A program made the position numbers and the translations under genes. Source: an uncultured Pelagibacteraceae bacterium (GTDB lineage: Bacteria; Pseudomonadota; Alphaproteobacteria; Pelagibacterales; Pelagibacteraceae). Taken from it: a DNA stretch of 64,000 nucleotides. The notes beneath the pieces are model-generated. The model ran no database searches and was not told the origin of the DNA. It saw only the letters and a program-made list of their open reading frames with translations. The stretch spans positions 1 through 64,000 of the forward strand of contig CACLUK010000002.1 of the NCBI GenBank assembly GCA_902610115.1, given 5' to 3'. Every line of letters starts with the position of its first letter. Within the stretch, counting starts at the first letter, position 1. This document shows positions 10,966 through 20,749 of the stretch, in pieces.

Positions 10966-13900
10966 TAACCTGCCTTCTTAACATGAGGTCTTAGACTAAT
11001 TGGATTGTCCAGTTTATCAAGCATTTCTATTGGGCACACTTGCTTGAAATTTTTAAGCTCCGCCTCAAAATTTTCAAGTATTCTTTTTGCTTTTTTAGAG
11101 GAGGTTTTAGTCTCGAAATCTTTAATATTCTCTTTTAAGAAGTTTTTCCAATAATCTGTTTCAACTGACTGCCATATAATCGATGCTGGATTTGCATAAT
11201 TTTCGAATTCATTTTTTACGTCGTAAATAAAGGCCATACCGCCTGTCATGCCTGCCCCAAAATTATCTCCAACTGTTCCCAATATAATTGCGTTTCCTCC
11301 TGTCATATATTCACATCCATGAGCACCGCAGCCTTCGACAATGGCAGAGCTACCTGAGTTTCTAACCGCGAACCTCTCTCCGGCTTGACCAGACGCGTAT
11401 AATTTTCCTGAAGTTGCACCGTATAAAACTGTATTACCGATAATTGTATTTTGATCTGCAATTAATCTACTCTTACTTGATGTTTTGACAATTATTTTTC
11501 CTCCAGATAAACCTTTTCCTACATAATCATTACAATCACCTTCAACTGTAATGGATATTCCTTTAGTCAAAAATGCTCCTAAAGATTGACCGGCTGATCC
11601 AGTTAATTTAATATTAATTGTCTCATCATTAAGTTTCTCGTTACCAAATTTTTTATAAACATGATGAGAAAGTCTAGTACCAACAGACCTTGAAGTATTC
11701 TCGATTTCGTATTCAAAATTATTTTTATTTGACGTATTTATCTTATCTTTAATATCTGACCATATTTTTTCATCTAATGTTTCAGGAACTTTATTTATGT
11801 GATTATCCTTGCAATATCTCAAATTTTCACCTGGATCTGCTTGAACTAAAAGAGGATTTAAATCTAGATCATCTAAATTTGAAGCACCTTTGTTTACTTG
11901 AGATAATAAATCAGTGCGACCAATAATTTCATTTATAGACTTAAATCCTAATGTAGATAAAATCTCTCTAACCTCAGTTGCAACAAACTTGAATAAATTT
12001 TCAACTTTTTCGGGTGTACCAGTAAATCTTTCTCTCAACGATGGATCTTGGCTACATACACCTACTGGACATGTGTTGGAGTGACATTGCCTAACCATTA
12101 TGCATCCCATTGCAACTAAAGAAGATGTTCCCATACCATATTCTTCTGCTCCCATCATTGCCGCGATTACTACATCTCTACCTGTTTTTAATCCTCCGTC
12201 TGTTCTAAGAGTAACATTATGTCTTAAATTATTTAAAGTAAGGATTTGATTAGCTTCGGTTAAACCCATTTCCCAAGGTATACCAGCATACTTTATACTT
12301 GTTTGAGGACTGGCCCCAGTTCCCCCAGAATGTCCAGATATCAAAATAATATCTGCTTTCGCTTTTGCTACTCCTGCTGCGATCGTACCTATTCCAGTTG
12401 AGGCAACAAGTTTTACTCCCACTCTTGCTTTAGGATTAATTTGTTTTAAATCATAAATTAGTTGGGCTAAGTCTTCGATTGAATAAATATCGTGGTGAGG
12501 TGGAGGAGAAATTAAAGTTACTCCAGGAGTCGAATGTCTTAATCTAGCAATTTCTTCGGTCACCTTGAATCCCGGAAGTTGTCCACCTTCACCTGGCTTT
12601 GCGCCTTGAGCAATTTTGATCTCTATTTCATTCGCGTTATTAAGATAGTCCACTGTAACGCCAAACCTTGCAGAAGCTATCTGCTTCACTCTTGAATTTG
12701 CGCTGTCACCGTTTGGTAGAACTTTAAATCGTTTTGAATCTTCTCCTCCCTCGCCACTGCAAGAAGCTCCCTTAATTCTGTTCATGCCCATTGCCAATGT
12801 TTCATGAGCTTCGGCTGATAATGCTCCATGTGACATGCTTCCACTACCAAATCTCTTTAAAATTTCCTCTAACGGTTCTACTTCGTCAATATTTATAGAT
12901 TTTTTGGATTTTTTAAATTCTAGTAAATCTCTTATGTTTATGGGCGGGAGATTATGTATACCTAAAGAATACTTTTTATATTGTTCATAAGAACCACTTC
13001 CTACTGCACTTTGAAGCAAGTGTATTAGCTTACCTTGGTATTGATGATCTTCACCACTTTTTCTGTACCTGTAGAGGCCTCCTATTGGTAAAGTAAAAAC
13101 ATTTTTTGAATTAAATTTTACATGAAGTTCTTTTATTTTTTTTTCGATACCTATTACACCTATGCCAGATATTCTCGATGACATTCCTGGAAAGTAGTCT
13201 GAGACTATTGCTCTGCTTAACCCTACGGCTTCAAAATTACATCCACCTCTGTATGAGCTTATCACAGAAATTCCCATCTTTGACATAATCTTTAATAAGC
13301 CTGCGTCTATAGATTTTTTAAATTTGATCACACAACTTTCAAAATCAGATTTACCAAACAATTTTTTTTCAAATCTTTGGTAAATGCTGTCTATAGCTAG
13401 ATAAGGATTTACAGTTGTTGCACCGACACCAATTAATACAGCAAAAGAATGTGTATCCAAAGAGTCTGAGCATTCTACGTTTAATGAACAATATCCTCTT
13501 AAACCATGCTTGACTAAATGAGAGTGCACTGCCCCAACTACTAAAATACTTGGAATAGAAGCTTTTTGATTACTGATATTTTTATCAGATAAAATTAGAC
13601 ATGTGCTTCCCTCTCTTACTGATGTTTCTGCCTCTTCTCTAATTGCCTCTATTCTTTCTTTCAAAGATGAAGATATATCAAATGTACAATCAATTACTTT
13701 AGTTTTTTTTGAAAAGAATTTTTTAAATTTTTTAAATTGTGAGTTTGTTAAAATAGGGCTATCTAAAACATAAATATTTTCCTCTGTTAAATTATCAAAA
13801 TCTAAAATATTCCCGAGGTTTCCAAATCTTGTTTTCAAACTCATCACTTTATTTTCTCTTAAAGAGTCAATTGGAGGATTCGTTACTTGGCTAAAATTTT

Positions 13901-15461
13901 GTCTAAAATAATGTGAAACTGGCCTATAATGACTAGACAAGACAGCAACGGGTGTGTCGTCTCCCATTGAGCCGGAGGCTTCTTTGCCTTCCTCGGCCAT
14001 AGGATGAAGAATTAACTCCAAATCTTCTATACTTAGTCCTGATAAATACTGTCTCTTTCTTAAATCCTCGCCTGTGAAATTAGGTTTCTGGATTTCATTA
14101 GAAATTTTTTTTTCTAAGTCAATTATTTGTTTATTATATTTTTTATAGTCTTTAGCCAATAAATCTTTTATTGCTTTGTCTTTAAATAGTTTTCCTTTTT
14201 TTAAATCAATAGCAATAATTTGACCTGGACCTAACTTTCCTTTTTCTATAATTTTTTCTTCAGGAATTTTTATCATTCCGGTTTCAGAACCCGCAAAAAA
14301 TAAATCCTCCGAGGTTATTGTATATCTTAAAGGTCTAAGTCCATTTCTATCTGACGATGCCAAAACCCACTTTGCGTCAGTAGCACATATTGCTGCTGGT
14401 CCATCCCATGGCTCAATAGTGCTATTCAAAAAATTAAATAAGTCTTGATGGTTTTTTGGGACAGTTTTGCTTCTTTTTGACCAAGCATCTGGTATCATCA
14501 TTAGTTTTATCAGTGGAGCGAGCTTGCCAGAATGAACTAGTAACTCAAATACATTATCAAGTGCTCCTGAGTCTGATGAACTTCTGATAACAGGCTTTAA
14601 ATCTTTTACATTTTTAAATAATGAGCTAGACATATCTTGCTCATGAATTTTCATCCAATTTATGTTTCCTTTCAAAGTATTAATCTCTCCGTTATGTGCA
14701 AGAGTTCTAAAAGGCTGCGCAAGGTCCCAACTCGGAAAAGTATTTGTTGAATATCTTTGATGGAAAACAGCGAATCTTGATGTTAACTTTTCATCATTAA
14801 GATCTGGATAAAACTCTGATAGCATTTCTGCTAAAAACATCCCTTTATAGACAATTGATCGGGAACTAAATGAGCAGATATAAAAGTCTTTTAATTGACA
14901 TTCTCTCGCTATTTTTTCTATTTTTTTTCGAGTTTCAAATAGGTCTCTCTCAAGATCATTGGTTTTTAAATTTTCATTCTTTTTAAACATTACCTGAGCA
15001 ATTTCTGGACGGCTTTGATCGGCAGTTTTTCCAAGAACACTAGGGTTAATTGGGACTTGCCTCCATCCATAGATATAATAATCGCCTGCTAGTAAAGCTG
15101 ACTCTATAATTTCTCTACATTTTTCTTGTTCAGAATAATCAGTTCTTGGAAGAAAAACCATACCAACACAGATTCTTTTTTCTTCGTCTAATGTGTGACC
15201 TGTATTTAAAATTTTTTCCTTAAAGAAATCTGGAGCTATCTCAATTTGTATACCCGCTCCATCTCCTGATTTTCCATCTGCATCAACAGCACCTCTGTGC
15301 CAAATTGCTTTTAAGGCTTCAATTCCATATTCAACAACTTTTCTAGACTTTTTTCCATTTGTTGAAGCAATTAAACCTACTCCACATGCATCGTGCTCCA
15401 TCTCTGGACAATAATTATGAGTTTTTTCTAAAAGTGCTTTATTTTTTTTGTAATTACTCAT
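10965..15461 (-). CDS. gltB: Glutamate synthase (NADPH) large chain
   Basis: Converts glutamine plus 2-oxoglutarate to two glutamate, the GOGAT half of ammonium assimilation. The 1498 residues match the bacterial alpha subunit. The class II glutaminase domain follows a short propeptide: HDACGVGLIA, with Cys about residue 26 as nucleophile after processing. The central domain, the FMN-binding synthase domain (GEGGQLPGFKV, SGHSGGTGASP) and the 3Fe-4S cysteines in CIMVRQCHSNTCPVGVC follow, then the C-terminal GXGXG beta-helix (GSGSSAIVEGCGAHGCEYM region). It starts directly after the gltD stop, so the two subunits are co-translated from one message. Confidence 0.98.
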   Translation of the reverse strand: MSNYKKNKALLEKTHNYCPEMEHDACGVGLIASTNGKKSRKVVEYGIEALKAIWHRGAVDADGKSGDGAGIQIEIAPDFFKEKILNTGHTLDEEKRICVGMVFLPRTDYSEQEKCREIIESALLAGDYYIYGWRQVPINPSVLGKTADQSRPEIAQVMFKKNENLKTNDLERDLFETRKKIEKIARECQLKDFYICSFSSRSIVYKGMFLAEMLSEFYPDLNDEKLTSRFAVFHQRYSTNTFPSWDLAQPFRTLAHNGEINTLKGNINWMKIHEQDMSSSLFKNVKDLKPVIRSSSDSGALDNVFELLVHSGKLAPLIKLMMIPDAWSKRSKTVPKNHQDLFNFLNSTIEPWDGPAAICATDAKWVLASSDRNGLRPLRYTITSEDLFFAGSETGMIKIPEEKIIEKGKLGPGQIIAIDLKKGKLFKDKAIKDLLAKDYKKYNKQIIDLEKKISNEIQKPNFTGEDLRKRQYLSGLSIEDLELILHPMAEEGKEASGSMGDDTPVAVLSSHYRPVSHYFRQNFSQVTNPPIDSLRENKVMSLKTRFGNLGNILDFDNLTEENIYVLDSPILTNSQFKKFKKFFSKKTKVIDCTFDISSSLKERIEAIREEAETSVREGSTCLILSDKNISNQKASIPSILVVGAVHSHLVKHGLRGYCSLNVECSDSLDTHSFAVLIGVGATTVNPYLAIDSIYQRFEKKLFGKSDFESCVIKFKKSIDAGLLKIMSKMGISVISSYRGGCNFEAVGLSRAIVSDYFPGMSSRISGIGVIGIEKKIKELHVKFNSKNVFTLPIGGLYRYRKSGEDHQYQGKLIHLLQSAVGSGSYEQYKKYSLGIHNLPPINIRDLLEFKKSKKSINIDEVEPLEEILKRFGSGSMSHGALSAEAHETLAMGMNRIKGASCSGEGGEDSKRFKVLPNGDSANSRVKQIASARFGVTVDYLNNANEIEIKIAQGAKPGEGGQLPGFKVTEEIARLRHSTPGVTLISPPPHHDIYSIEDLAQLIYDLKQINPKARVGVKLVASTGIGTIAAGVAKAKADIILISGHSGGTGASPQTSIKYAGIPWEMGLTEANQILTLNNLRHNVTLRTDGGLKTGRDVVIAAMMGAEEYGMGTSSLVAMGCIMVRQCHSNTCPVGVCSQDPSLRERFTGTPEKVENLFKFVATEVREILSTLGFKSINEIIGRTDLLSQVNKGASNLDDLDLNPLLVQADPGENLRYCKDNHINKVPETLDEKIWSDIKDKINTSNKNNFEYEIENTSRSVGTRLSHHVYKKFGNEKLNDETINIKLTGSAGQSLGAFLTKGISITVEGDCNDYVGKGLSGGKIIVKTSSKSRLIADQNTIIGNTVLYGATSGKLYASGQAGERFAVRNSGSSAIVEGCGAHGCEYMTGGNAIILGTVGDNFGAGMTGGMAFIYDVKNEFENYANPASIIWQSVETDYWKNFLKENIKDFETKTSSKKAKRILENFEAELKNFKQVCPIEMLDKLDNPISLRPHVKKAG

Positions 15462-16907
15462 TTAAGCTGCCTCTGAAGATTTGCTTTTGTTAATTTTTGT
15501 TTTTAAATACTTTTCGATTTCAATTGCTGCATCCCTACCATCTCTAATAGCCCAAACAACCAATGAAGCTCCTCTAACAATATCACCAGCAGCAAATACT
15601 CCGTCTAAATTTGTTTGCATTGTTTTAAGATCAATTTTTATTGTCCCCCATTGAGAAATTACTAGTTCTTTTGCATTAAACAATTTTGGTAAATCTTCAG
15701 GGTCAAATCCTAAAGATTTTATCACAAGATCTGCTTTCACTTTATATTCAGATCCGACCTGTATCTCAGGTCTTCTTCTGCCAGTTGAGTCTGGTTCACC
15801 AAGTTTCATTTTATTTACTTCAACAGCCTCAACTTTTGTATTTCCGATAAACTTTTTAGGGCTGGTCAACCAAACAAAATCAACTCCTTCCTCTATTGCA
15901 TTACCAACTTCTCGGGCGGATCCTGGCATATTTTGTCTATCTCTCCGATATAAACATTTTACTGACTTAGCTTTTTGTCTTACTGATGTCCTCACGCAGT
16001 CCATCGCAGTATCACCTCCGCCAATTACAACAACATCTTTTCCTTCAGCATTAAGGGTTCCGTTATCAAATAATTCTACTTTGTCACCTAGCCCTTTTCT
16101 ATTTGATGCAGTTAGAAAATCCATCGCTGGAAAAATATTTTTAAGATTGTGACCTGGTATATCAATTTCCCTAGCTTTATAAACACCTGTAGCAATTAAA
16201 ATTGCATCATGATTCTTTTTTAACTCATATAGAGTTTTATCTTTTCCTACTTCAAAATTTTGAACAAATTTTATGCCACCATCTTTTAAAAGTTTAGTTC
16301 TCCTTTCAACAACAAATTTTTCAAGTTTAAAGTTAGGTATACCATAAATTAAAAGCCCGCCTGGTCTATCGTATCTATCATAAATTGTAACTTGATAACC
16401 AGATTTCCTTAATTCTTCCGCGCAAGCCATGCCAGCTGGGCCAGCTCCGATTATTCCGATAGATTGCTTTTGTTCTTTTTTTACTTTAATTGGTTTTACC
16501 CAACCCTGTTCCCAAGCAGTGTCGTTAATATATTTTTCAACAGATCCAATAGTTACAGTTCCGTGACCTGATTGTTCAATAACACAATTACCTTCACATA
16601 ATCTATCTTGAGGGCAAATTCTCCCGCAAACTTCAGGCATATTATTTGTACTTTGAGAAATCTCGTAAGCTTCTTTAAGTCTACCTTCTGCAGTTAGCTT
16701 TAACCAATCAGGAATATTGTTACTTAAAGGACAATGTATTTGACAAAATGGTACCCCGCACTGAGAACATCTGCTTGACTGCTCGGAAGCTTTATCAGTA
16801 ATAAATTCTTTATAAATCTCGTTAAAATCACCCTTTCTTTTTTCTGTACCCCTTTTCTCAGGTGTCTCTTGTTTTAAGTCTACAAATTTGAGCATTTTTT
16901 TTGTCAT
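15462..16907 (-). CDS. gltD: Glutamate synthase (NADPH) small chain
   Basis: Flavoprotein beta subunit that takes electrons from NADPH and passes them to GltB. The 481 residues are typical. The N-terminal 4Fe-4S region has CSQCGVPFCQIHCPL and ICPQDRLCEGNC. The FAD loop is IGIIGAGPAGMACAEEL and the NADPH loop is VVVIGGGDTAMDC. A late flavin-contact segment is GVFAAGDIVRGASLVVWAI. First gene of the gltD-gltB-SDR unit. The 164 bp upstream to uppP are AT-rich and presumably hold both divergent promoters, but I could not define them with confidence. Confidence 0.97.
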   Translation of the reverse strand: MTKKMLKFVDLKQETPEKRGTEKRKGDFNEIYKEFITDKASEQSSRCSQCGVPFCQIHCPLSNNIPDWLKLTAEGRLKEAYEISQSTNNMPEVCGRICPQDRLCEGNCVIEQSGHGTVTIGSVEKYINDTAWEQGWVKPIKVKKEQKQSIGIIGAGPAGMACAEELRKSGYQVTIYDRYDRPGGLLIYGIPNFKLEKFVVERRTKLLKDGGIKFVQNFEVGKDKTLYELKKNHDAILIATGVYKAREIDIPGHNLKNIFPAMDFLTASNRKGLGDKVELFDNGTLNAEGKDVVVIGGGDTAMDCVRTSVRQKAKSVKCLYRRDRQNMPGSAREVGNAIEEGVDFVWLTSPKKFIGNTKVEAVEVNKMKLGEPDSTGRRRPEIQVGSEYKVKADLVIKSLGFDPEDLPKLFNAKELVISQWGTIKIDLKTMQTNLDGVFAAGDIVRGASLVVWAIRDGRDAAIEIEKYLKTKINKSKSSEAA

Positions 16908-17071
16908 GACGTAGTTAAATAGGACAATAACTAGAAAAATGGTAGTATATAAAGGTCAATAATAGTTACCTAAATTATAAAAACCCTTAATTATTCATGT
17001 CTTTTATTGCATACCTGATATGCGTTTGATATTGCCAATAAAATAACAACCTTTAATTTTAATTTTCTGGA

Positions 17072-17830
17072 ATGATCGAAGTTTTAGTCTTATCAGCTGT
17101 TCAAGGAATAACAGAGTTCCTGCCAATAAGTTCTTCCTCACATCTAATATTGGTATCTAAGAACTTACAATTTGAGAGTCAGAGTCTTTCAATCGATGTA
17201 AGTTTGCACATAGGATCATTTTTTGCAGTTTTAGTTTATTTTAAAAAAGATATAATTAATTTTTATAAAAATAGAATCCTTTTCTTTAAAATTTTATTAA
17301 CATCACTTCCAGTAATGATTATTGGGTATGTTTTGGCAACGACAGGTTATATTGATAAACTCAGAAACATTGAGATTATAGCTTGGACAACAATAATTTT
17401 TGGTTTGTTACTTTACTTAAGCGATAGATTTAAATTGGAAAAAAATATCAGTAATGACTTTAATTTAAAATCAGTATTTTTTATAAGTATATTACAAATT
17501 TTTTCATTAATACCTGGAGTTAGTAGATCTGGAATAGCTATCACAGCAGCAAGATTATTAAAATTCAAGAGGGTTGACGCTGCAAAAATTACATTTTTAC
17601 TTTCAATACCTATTTTAGGAGCTGTCTCCTTTTTTGGTATTAAAAATATCATTTCTTCAGGAAGTTTAAATTTTGCTATAATAAACATATCATCGATTTT
17701 ATTATCTTTCTTTTTTTCATTTATAACTATTAAGTACTTTTTAAGATATATAAAAGAATTTAATTTAAATATTTTTGTTTTTTACAGAATTTTATTAGGA
17801 ATTGTTCTTCTTTATTTTTCCTATTTATAA
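17072..17830 (+). CDS. uppP: Undecaprenyl-diphosphatase (UppP/BacA)
   Basis: Integral membrane enzyme that recycles undecaprenyl pyrophosphate to the monophosphate carrier used for peptidoglycan and surface polysaccharide. The 252 residues contain both signature blocks: QGITEFLPISSSSHL at residues 11-25 and PGVSRSG near residue 148, with about eight hydrophobic segments. Its position at the edge of a glycosyltransferase/epimerase patch fits a supply role for lipid carrier. The last six bases overlap the end of a micro-ORF on the other strand. Confidence 0.96.
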   Translation: MIEVLVLSAVQGITEFLPISSSSHLILVSKNLQFESQSLSIDVSLHIGSFFAVLVYFKKDIINFYKNRILFFKILLTSLPVMIIGYVLATTGYIDKLRNIEIIAWTTIIFGLLLYLSDRFKLEKNISNDFNLKSVFFISILQIFSLIPGVSRSGIAITAARLLKFKRVDAAKITFLLSIPILGAVSFFGIKNIISSGSLNFAIINISSILLSFFFSFITIKYFLRYIKEFNLNIFVFYRILLGIVLLYFSYL

Positions 17831-17920
17831 GATATAGCTAAGTCCTATTAGAATAACAATAACTATTATAAAGAAAATTATTACAGATTTTTGAAGTGAT
17901 AGTTTCAAGAGATTTTTCAT
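17825..17920 (-). CDS. Putative 31-residue single-pass membrane peptide
   Basis: A 31-codon ORF starting MKNLLKLSLQKS, followed by an uninterrupted hydrophobic stretch of about 19 residues (VIIFFIIVIVILIGLSYIL): one predicted transmembrane helix with a positively charged N-terminus. The ATG overlaps the stop of the upstream GT2 gene as ATGA (17917-17920), the typical coupling geometry in this genome. That coupling is the main argument that it is translated. It could be a small partner or anchor for the GT2 enzyme. No family is recognised. The 3' end overlaps the uppP stop region on the opposite strand, leaving no spacer. Confidence 0.5.
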   Translation of the reverse strand: MKNLLKLSLQKSVIIFFIIVIVILIGLSYIL

Positions 17921-18630
17921 TTTTTTAAGTTTAATAGATTTTTTTCGATAAAACAATAAATTAGGGTAAATAAATATTTTGATCTTAATTCTTTAATCTT
18001 AAATTTAGACTCTCCCTTTTTTCTACCCATCCAATTTATACTGATTATTTTATATTTATAATTTCTAGAAATTATTTTTAAAGGAATTTCTAAAAATATG
18101 TTAAAACTTTCAGAGATAAGTGGCATAATCTCTAACAGAGCCGACTTTTTATAAATCTTAAATGCATTAGTATAATCATTATATTTATTAAGAAATATGA
18201 TGCTCACAAAAAAATTAAAAATTCTATTTAAAATTAGTTTTTGAAAAGGATAATCATTTACCTTAGAATTTTTTGTAAATCTAGATCCTAATATCGCATC
18301 GTAATTTCCTGATCTCATAAGATTATCATATTCTATTAAATCATTGATATCATCTGATTGATCAGCCATCATTATTGCAATATTTTCTCCCGTAGCTTTT
18401 TTAATTCCAAGATTAATTGCACCGCCCAAACCTTTTTTATTATTATCTAAAACTTTAAAATTTTTATATTCATTAATTAAACTTTTAGTTATATTAAGGG
18501 TATCATCATTACTAAAATCATTAATTATAAGAACCTCGTAGTTAATATTTTTAAGATTATTATTAAAGTAGTCAAAAACCTCTTTAATAGTCTTTGATTC
18601 GTCTCTTACTGGTACTATTATCGAAAGCAT
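17917..18630 (-). CDS. Glycosyltransferase family 2 (dolichol-phosphate-mannose synthase-like)
   Basis: Likely transfers a hexose from a nucleotide sugar to a polyprenyl phosphate or glycan. The 237 residues start LSIIVPVRDESKTIKEVFDYF (GT-A fold entry), then NYEVLIINDFSNDDT, KKGLGGAINLGIKKATGENIAIMMADQSDD (acidic donor/metal motif) and YDAILGSRF, which is the DPM1-like layout. No long C-terminal membrane pair is present in the main protein, but the next overlapping ORF encodes a single membrane helix, which may supply the anchor. Divergent from the first epimerase gene with 43 bp between. Confidence 0.82.
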   Translation of the reverse strand: MLSIIVPVRDESKTIKEVFDYFNNNLKNINYEVLIINDFSNDDTLNITKSLINEYKNFKVLDNNKKGLGGAINLGIKKATGENIAIMMADQSDDINDLIEYDNLMRSGNYDAILGSRFTKNSKVNDYPFQKLILNRIFNFFVSIIFLNKYNDYTNAFKIYKKSALLEIMPLISESFNIFLEIPLKIISRNYKYKIISINWMGRKKGESKFKIKELRSKYLFTLIYCFIEKNLLNLKK

Positions 18631-18673
18631 AAGTTAGTTTATTTTTTATTATTAGTAAGATATTTAATTTAGA

Positions 18674-19699
18674 ATGAAAATACTTATTACAGGGGGCTGC
18701 GGATTTGTAGGTTCAAATATCGCTATTTTTTTAAAAAAAAAATTAAAAAAAGTAAATATTTGCAGCCTTGATAACCTTATGCGTAAAGGATCTTCACAAA
18801 ATCGTAATAGATTACTAAAGTATAATATTAAAAATTACAAAGTTAACATTGAGAAATATGAAAAAATAAAGTCACTTAAAAAATTTGATTTGATTATTGA
18901 CTGTTGTGCAGAACCAGCAATAGAAGTTTCAAAAAAAGAACCAGACAGAGTTTTCAATACTAACTTAATGGGTACATTTAACATTCTTAAAAAGTGCATA
19001 AATGACAAAGCTAATATAATATTTTTGTCTTCAAGCAGAGTTTATTCTATTAAAAAATTACGTGCCTTGGTCAAAGACCTAAATATAAAATCTCCTCTTA
19101 AAATCAAAAAAAAAATTAAAGAAAATTTTGAAACTGAGTCAGCTAGTTCATTATATGGATTTACAAAAATAGCCTCTGAAAAATTAATTAAAGAATTTTT
19201 TTTTAATACTAATCTTAAGTACCTAATTAATAGATTTGGAGTAATTTCTGGACCTTGGCAATTTGGAAAACAAGATCAAGGTTTTGCATCTTTATGGGTG
19301 GCAAAACATTTTTTTAAAAAAAGATTATCTTATATAGGATTTGGAGGTAAAGGACACCAAGTAAGAGATATAATTCACATTAATGATGTCTGCAGTATTA
19401 TTCTTTTGCAAATACAAAATTTGAAAAAGATTAATAATCAAACATTTAATATTGGCGGTGGAGATAAAAATAAAATTTCTCTTCAAGATTTGACAATAAA
19501 ATGTGAAAAGATAACAAAAAATAAACTTAGAATATCTGAAAATAAAAGAACATCTTTATTCGATATTCCTTATTTTGTTACAGATAACTCAAAGATTTAC
19601 AAATTTTATAAATGGAGACCATTGCAAAGTATAGACACACTTCTTTATGATATCTATATATGGCTAAAGGAAAATAAAAATTTTAAAAAGTATTTTTAG
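18674..19699 (+). CDS. NAD-dependent epimerase, CDP-paratose 2-epimerase-like (copy 1)
   Basis: Extended SDR sugar-nucleotide enzyme of 341 residues. N-terminal NAD loop GGCGFVGS at 7-14, DNLMRKGS after strand 2 (characteristic of the CDP-paratose/tyvelose epimerase group), FLSSSRVYS, and an active-site pair in YGFTK. The cofactor and substrate half contains RFGVISGPWQFGKQDQGF and VRDIIHINDVC. It probably makes a modified hexose for the surface glycan. Exact substrate unknown. It is directly followed, with no gap, by a second enzyme of the same family. Confidence 0.82.
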   Translation: MKILITGGCGFVGSNIAIFLKKKLKKVNICSLDNLMRKGSSQNRNRLLKYNIKNYKVNIEKYEKIKSLKKFDLIIDCCAEPAIEVSKKEPDRVFNTNLMGTFNILKKCINDKANIIFLSSSRVYSIKKLRALVKDLNIKSPLKIKKKIKENFETESASSLYGFTKIASEKLIKEFFFNTNLKYLINRFGVISGPWQFGKQDQGFASLWVAKHFFKKRLSYIGFGGKGHQVRDIIHINDVCSIILLQIQNLKKINNQTFNIGGGDKNKISLQDLTIKCEKITKNKLRISENKRTSLFDIPYFVTDNSKIYKFYKWRPLQSIDTLLYDIYIWLKENKNFKKYF

Positions 19700-20749
19700 A
19701 TGAATTTTGCATTAATTACAGGATCATGTGGATTGGTAGGGTCTGAGTCTTCTTTATTTTTTGCAAAAAAAAAATTTAAAATTTTAGGTATTGATAATAA
19801 TTCAAGAAAGTTTTTTTTTGGAAAAGACGGTGATGTTACATGGGTAAAAAATTACATTAAAAAGAATATCAAAAATTATAATCATTTTAATATAGACATA
19901 AGAAATTATTCAGCATTAAAAAAAGTTTTTTCAAGATATAAAAAAAATATAAAGGTAATAATACATGCTGCTGCTCAGCCCTCACATGATTGGGCAAGAA
20001 ATAACGCATTTGTTGACTTTGATATCAACGCCAAAGGTACACTAAATTTATTAGAATTAACTAAAAAGTTCTGTCCTAATGCACCTTTTATTTATATGTC
20101 TACGAATAAAGTTTATGGTGACAATCCAAACTTCCTTCCTTTAATAGAAAAAAAGACAAGATGGGAAATAAAAAATAATCACCGATTTAAAAAGGGAATA
20201 GACGAAACAATGTCTATAGATGGTTGCACTCATAGTTTTTTTGGAACTTCTAAATCTTACGCAGATCTGATTGTCCAAGAGTATGGAAAAAATATTGGTT
20301 TAAGAACTGCTTGTTTCAGAGCTGGGTGTATAACTGGGCCTAACCATTCAGGAGCAAAACTTCACGGTTTCTTATCTTATTTAGTTAAGATCTCACTAAA
20401 AAAACGGAAGTACACACTAATTGGTTATAAAGGTAAACAAGTAAGAGACAATATTCATAGCCATGATTTAGTATCCTGCTTTTGGGAATTTTATAAAAAA
20501 CCAAGATATGGAGAAGTTTATAATATTGGGGGGGGACGATATTCTAATTGCTCGATTTTAGAGGCATTGAATATGATTGAAGAATTATCGAATATCAAAA
20601 TTAAAAGAAAATTTTTGAAAAATAACAGAGTAGGTGATCATATATGGTATATTTCGAACTTAAAAAAATTTAAAAAACACTACCCAAAATGGCGTCAAAT
20701 TTATTCAACAAAAAAAATTATTAATGAACTTATTCATAAATATAAATGA
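19700..20749 (+). CDS. NAD-dependent epimerase, CDP-paratose 2-epimerase-like (copy 2)
   Basis: A 349-residue extended SDR with GSCGLVGS near residue 8, GIDNNSRKFFFG, HAAAQPSHDWA, YMSTNKVYGDN and VRDNIHSHDLV. The usual catalytic YxxxK reads FGTSK here (Phe for Tyr), a feature I remember from CDP-tyvelose 2-epimerase relatives. RAGCITGPNHSGAKLHGFLSY is the equivalent of the RxGxxxGP block of copy 1. The start codon immediately follows the stop of copy 1. The two proteins are related but clearly diverged, so they may run successive steps rather than being redundant. Confidence 0.82.
   Translation: MNFALITGSCGLVGSESSLFFAKKKFKILGIDNNSRKFFFGKDGDVTWVKNYIKKNIKNYNHFNIDIRNYSALKKVFSRYKKNIKVIIHAAAQPSHDWARNNAFVDFDINAKGTLNLLELTKKFCPNAPFIYMSTNKVYGDNPNFLPLIEKKTRWEIKNNHRFKKGIDETMSIDGCTHSFFGTSKSYADLIVQEYGKNIGLRTACFRAGCITGPNHSGAKLHGFLSYLVKISLKKRKYTLIGYKGKQVRDNIHSHDLVSCFWEFYKKPRYGEVYNIGGGRYSNCSILEALNMIEELSNIKIKRKFLKNNRVGDHIWYISNLKKFKKHYPKWRQIYSTKKIINELIHKYK

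Noticed and set aside
17010..17026. GCATA...TATGC inverted repeat upstream of uppP
   Set aside because: Only 5-bp arms; expected by chance in AT-rich DNA.
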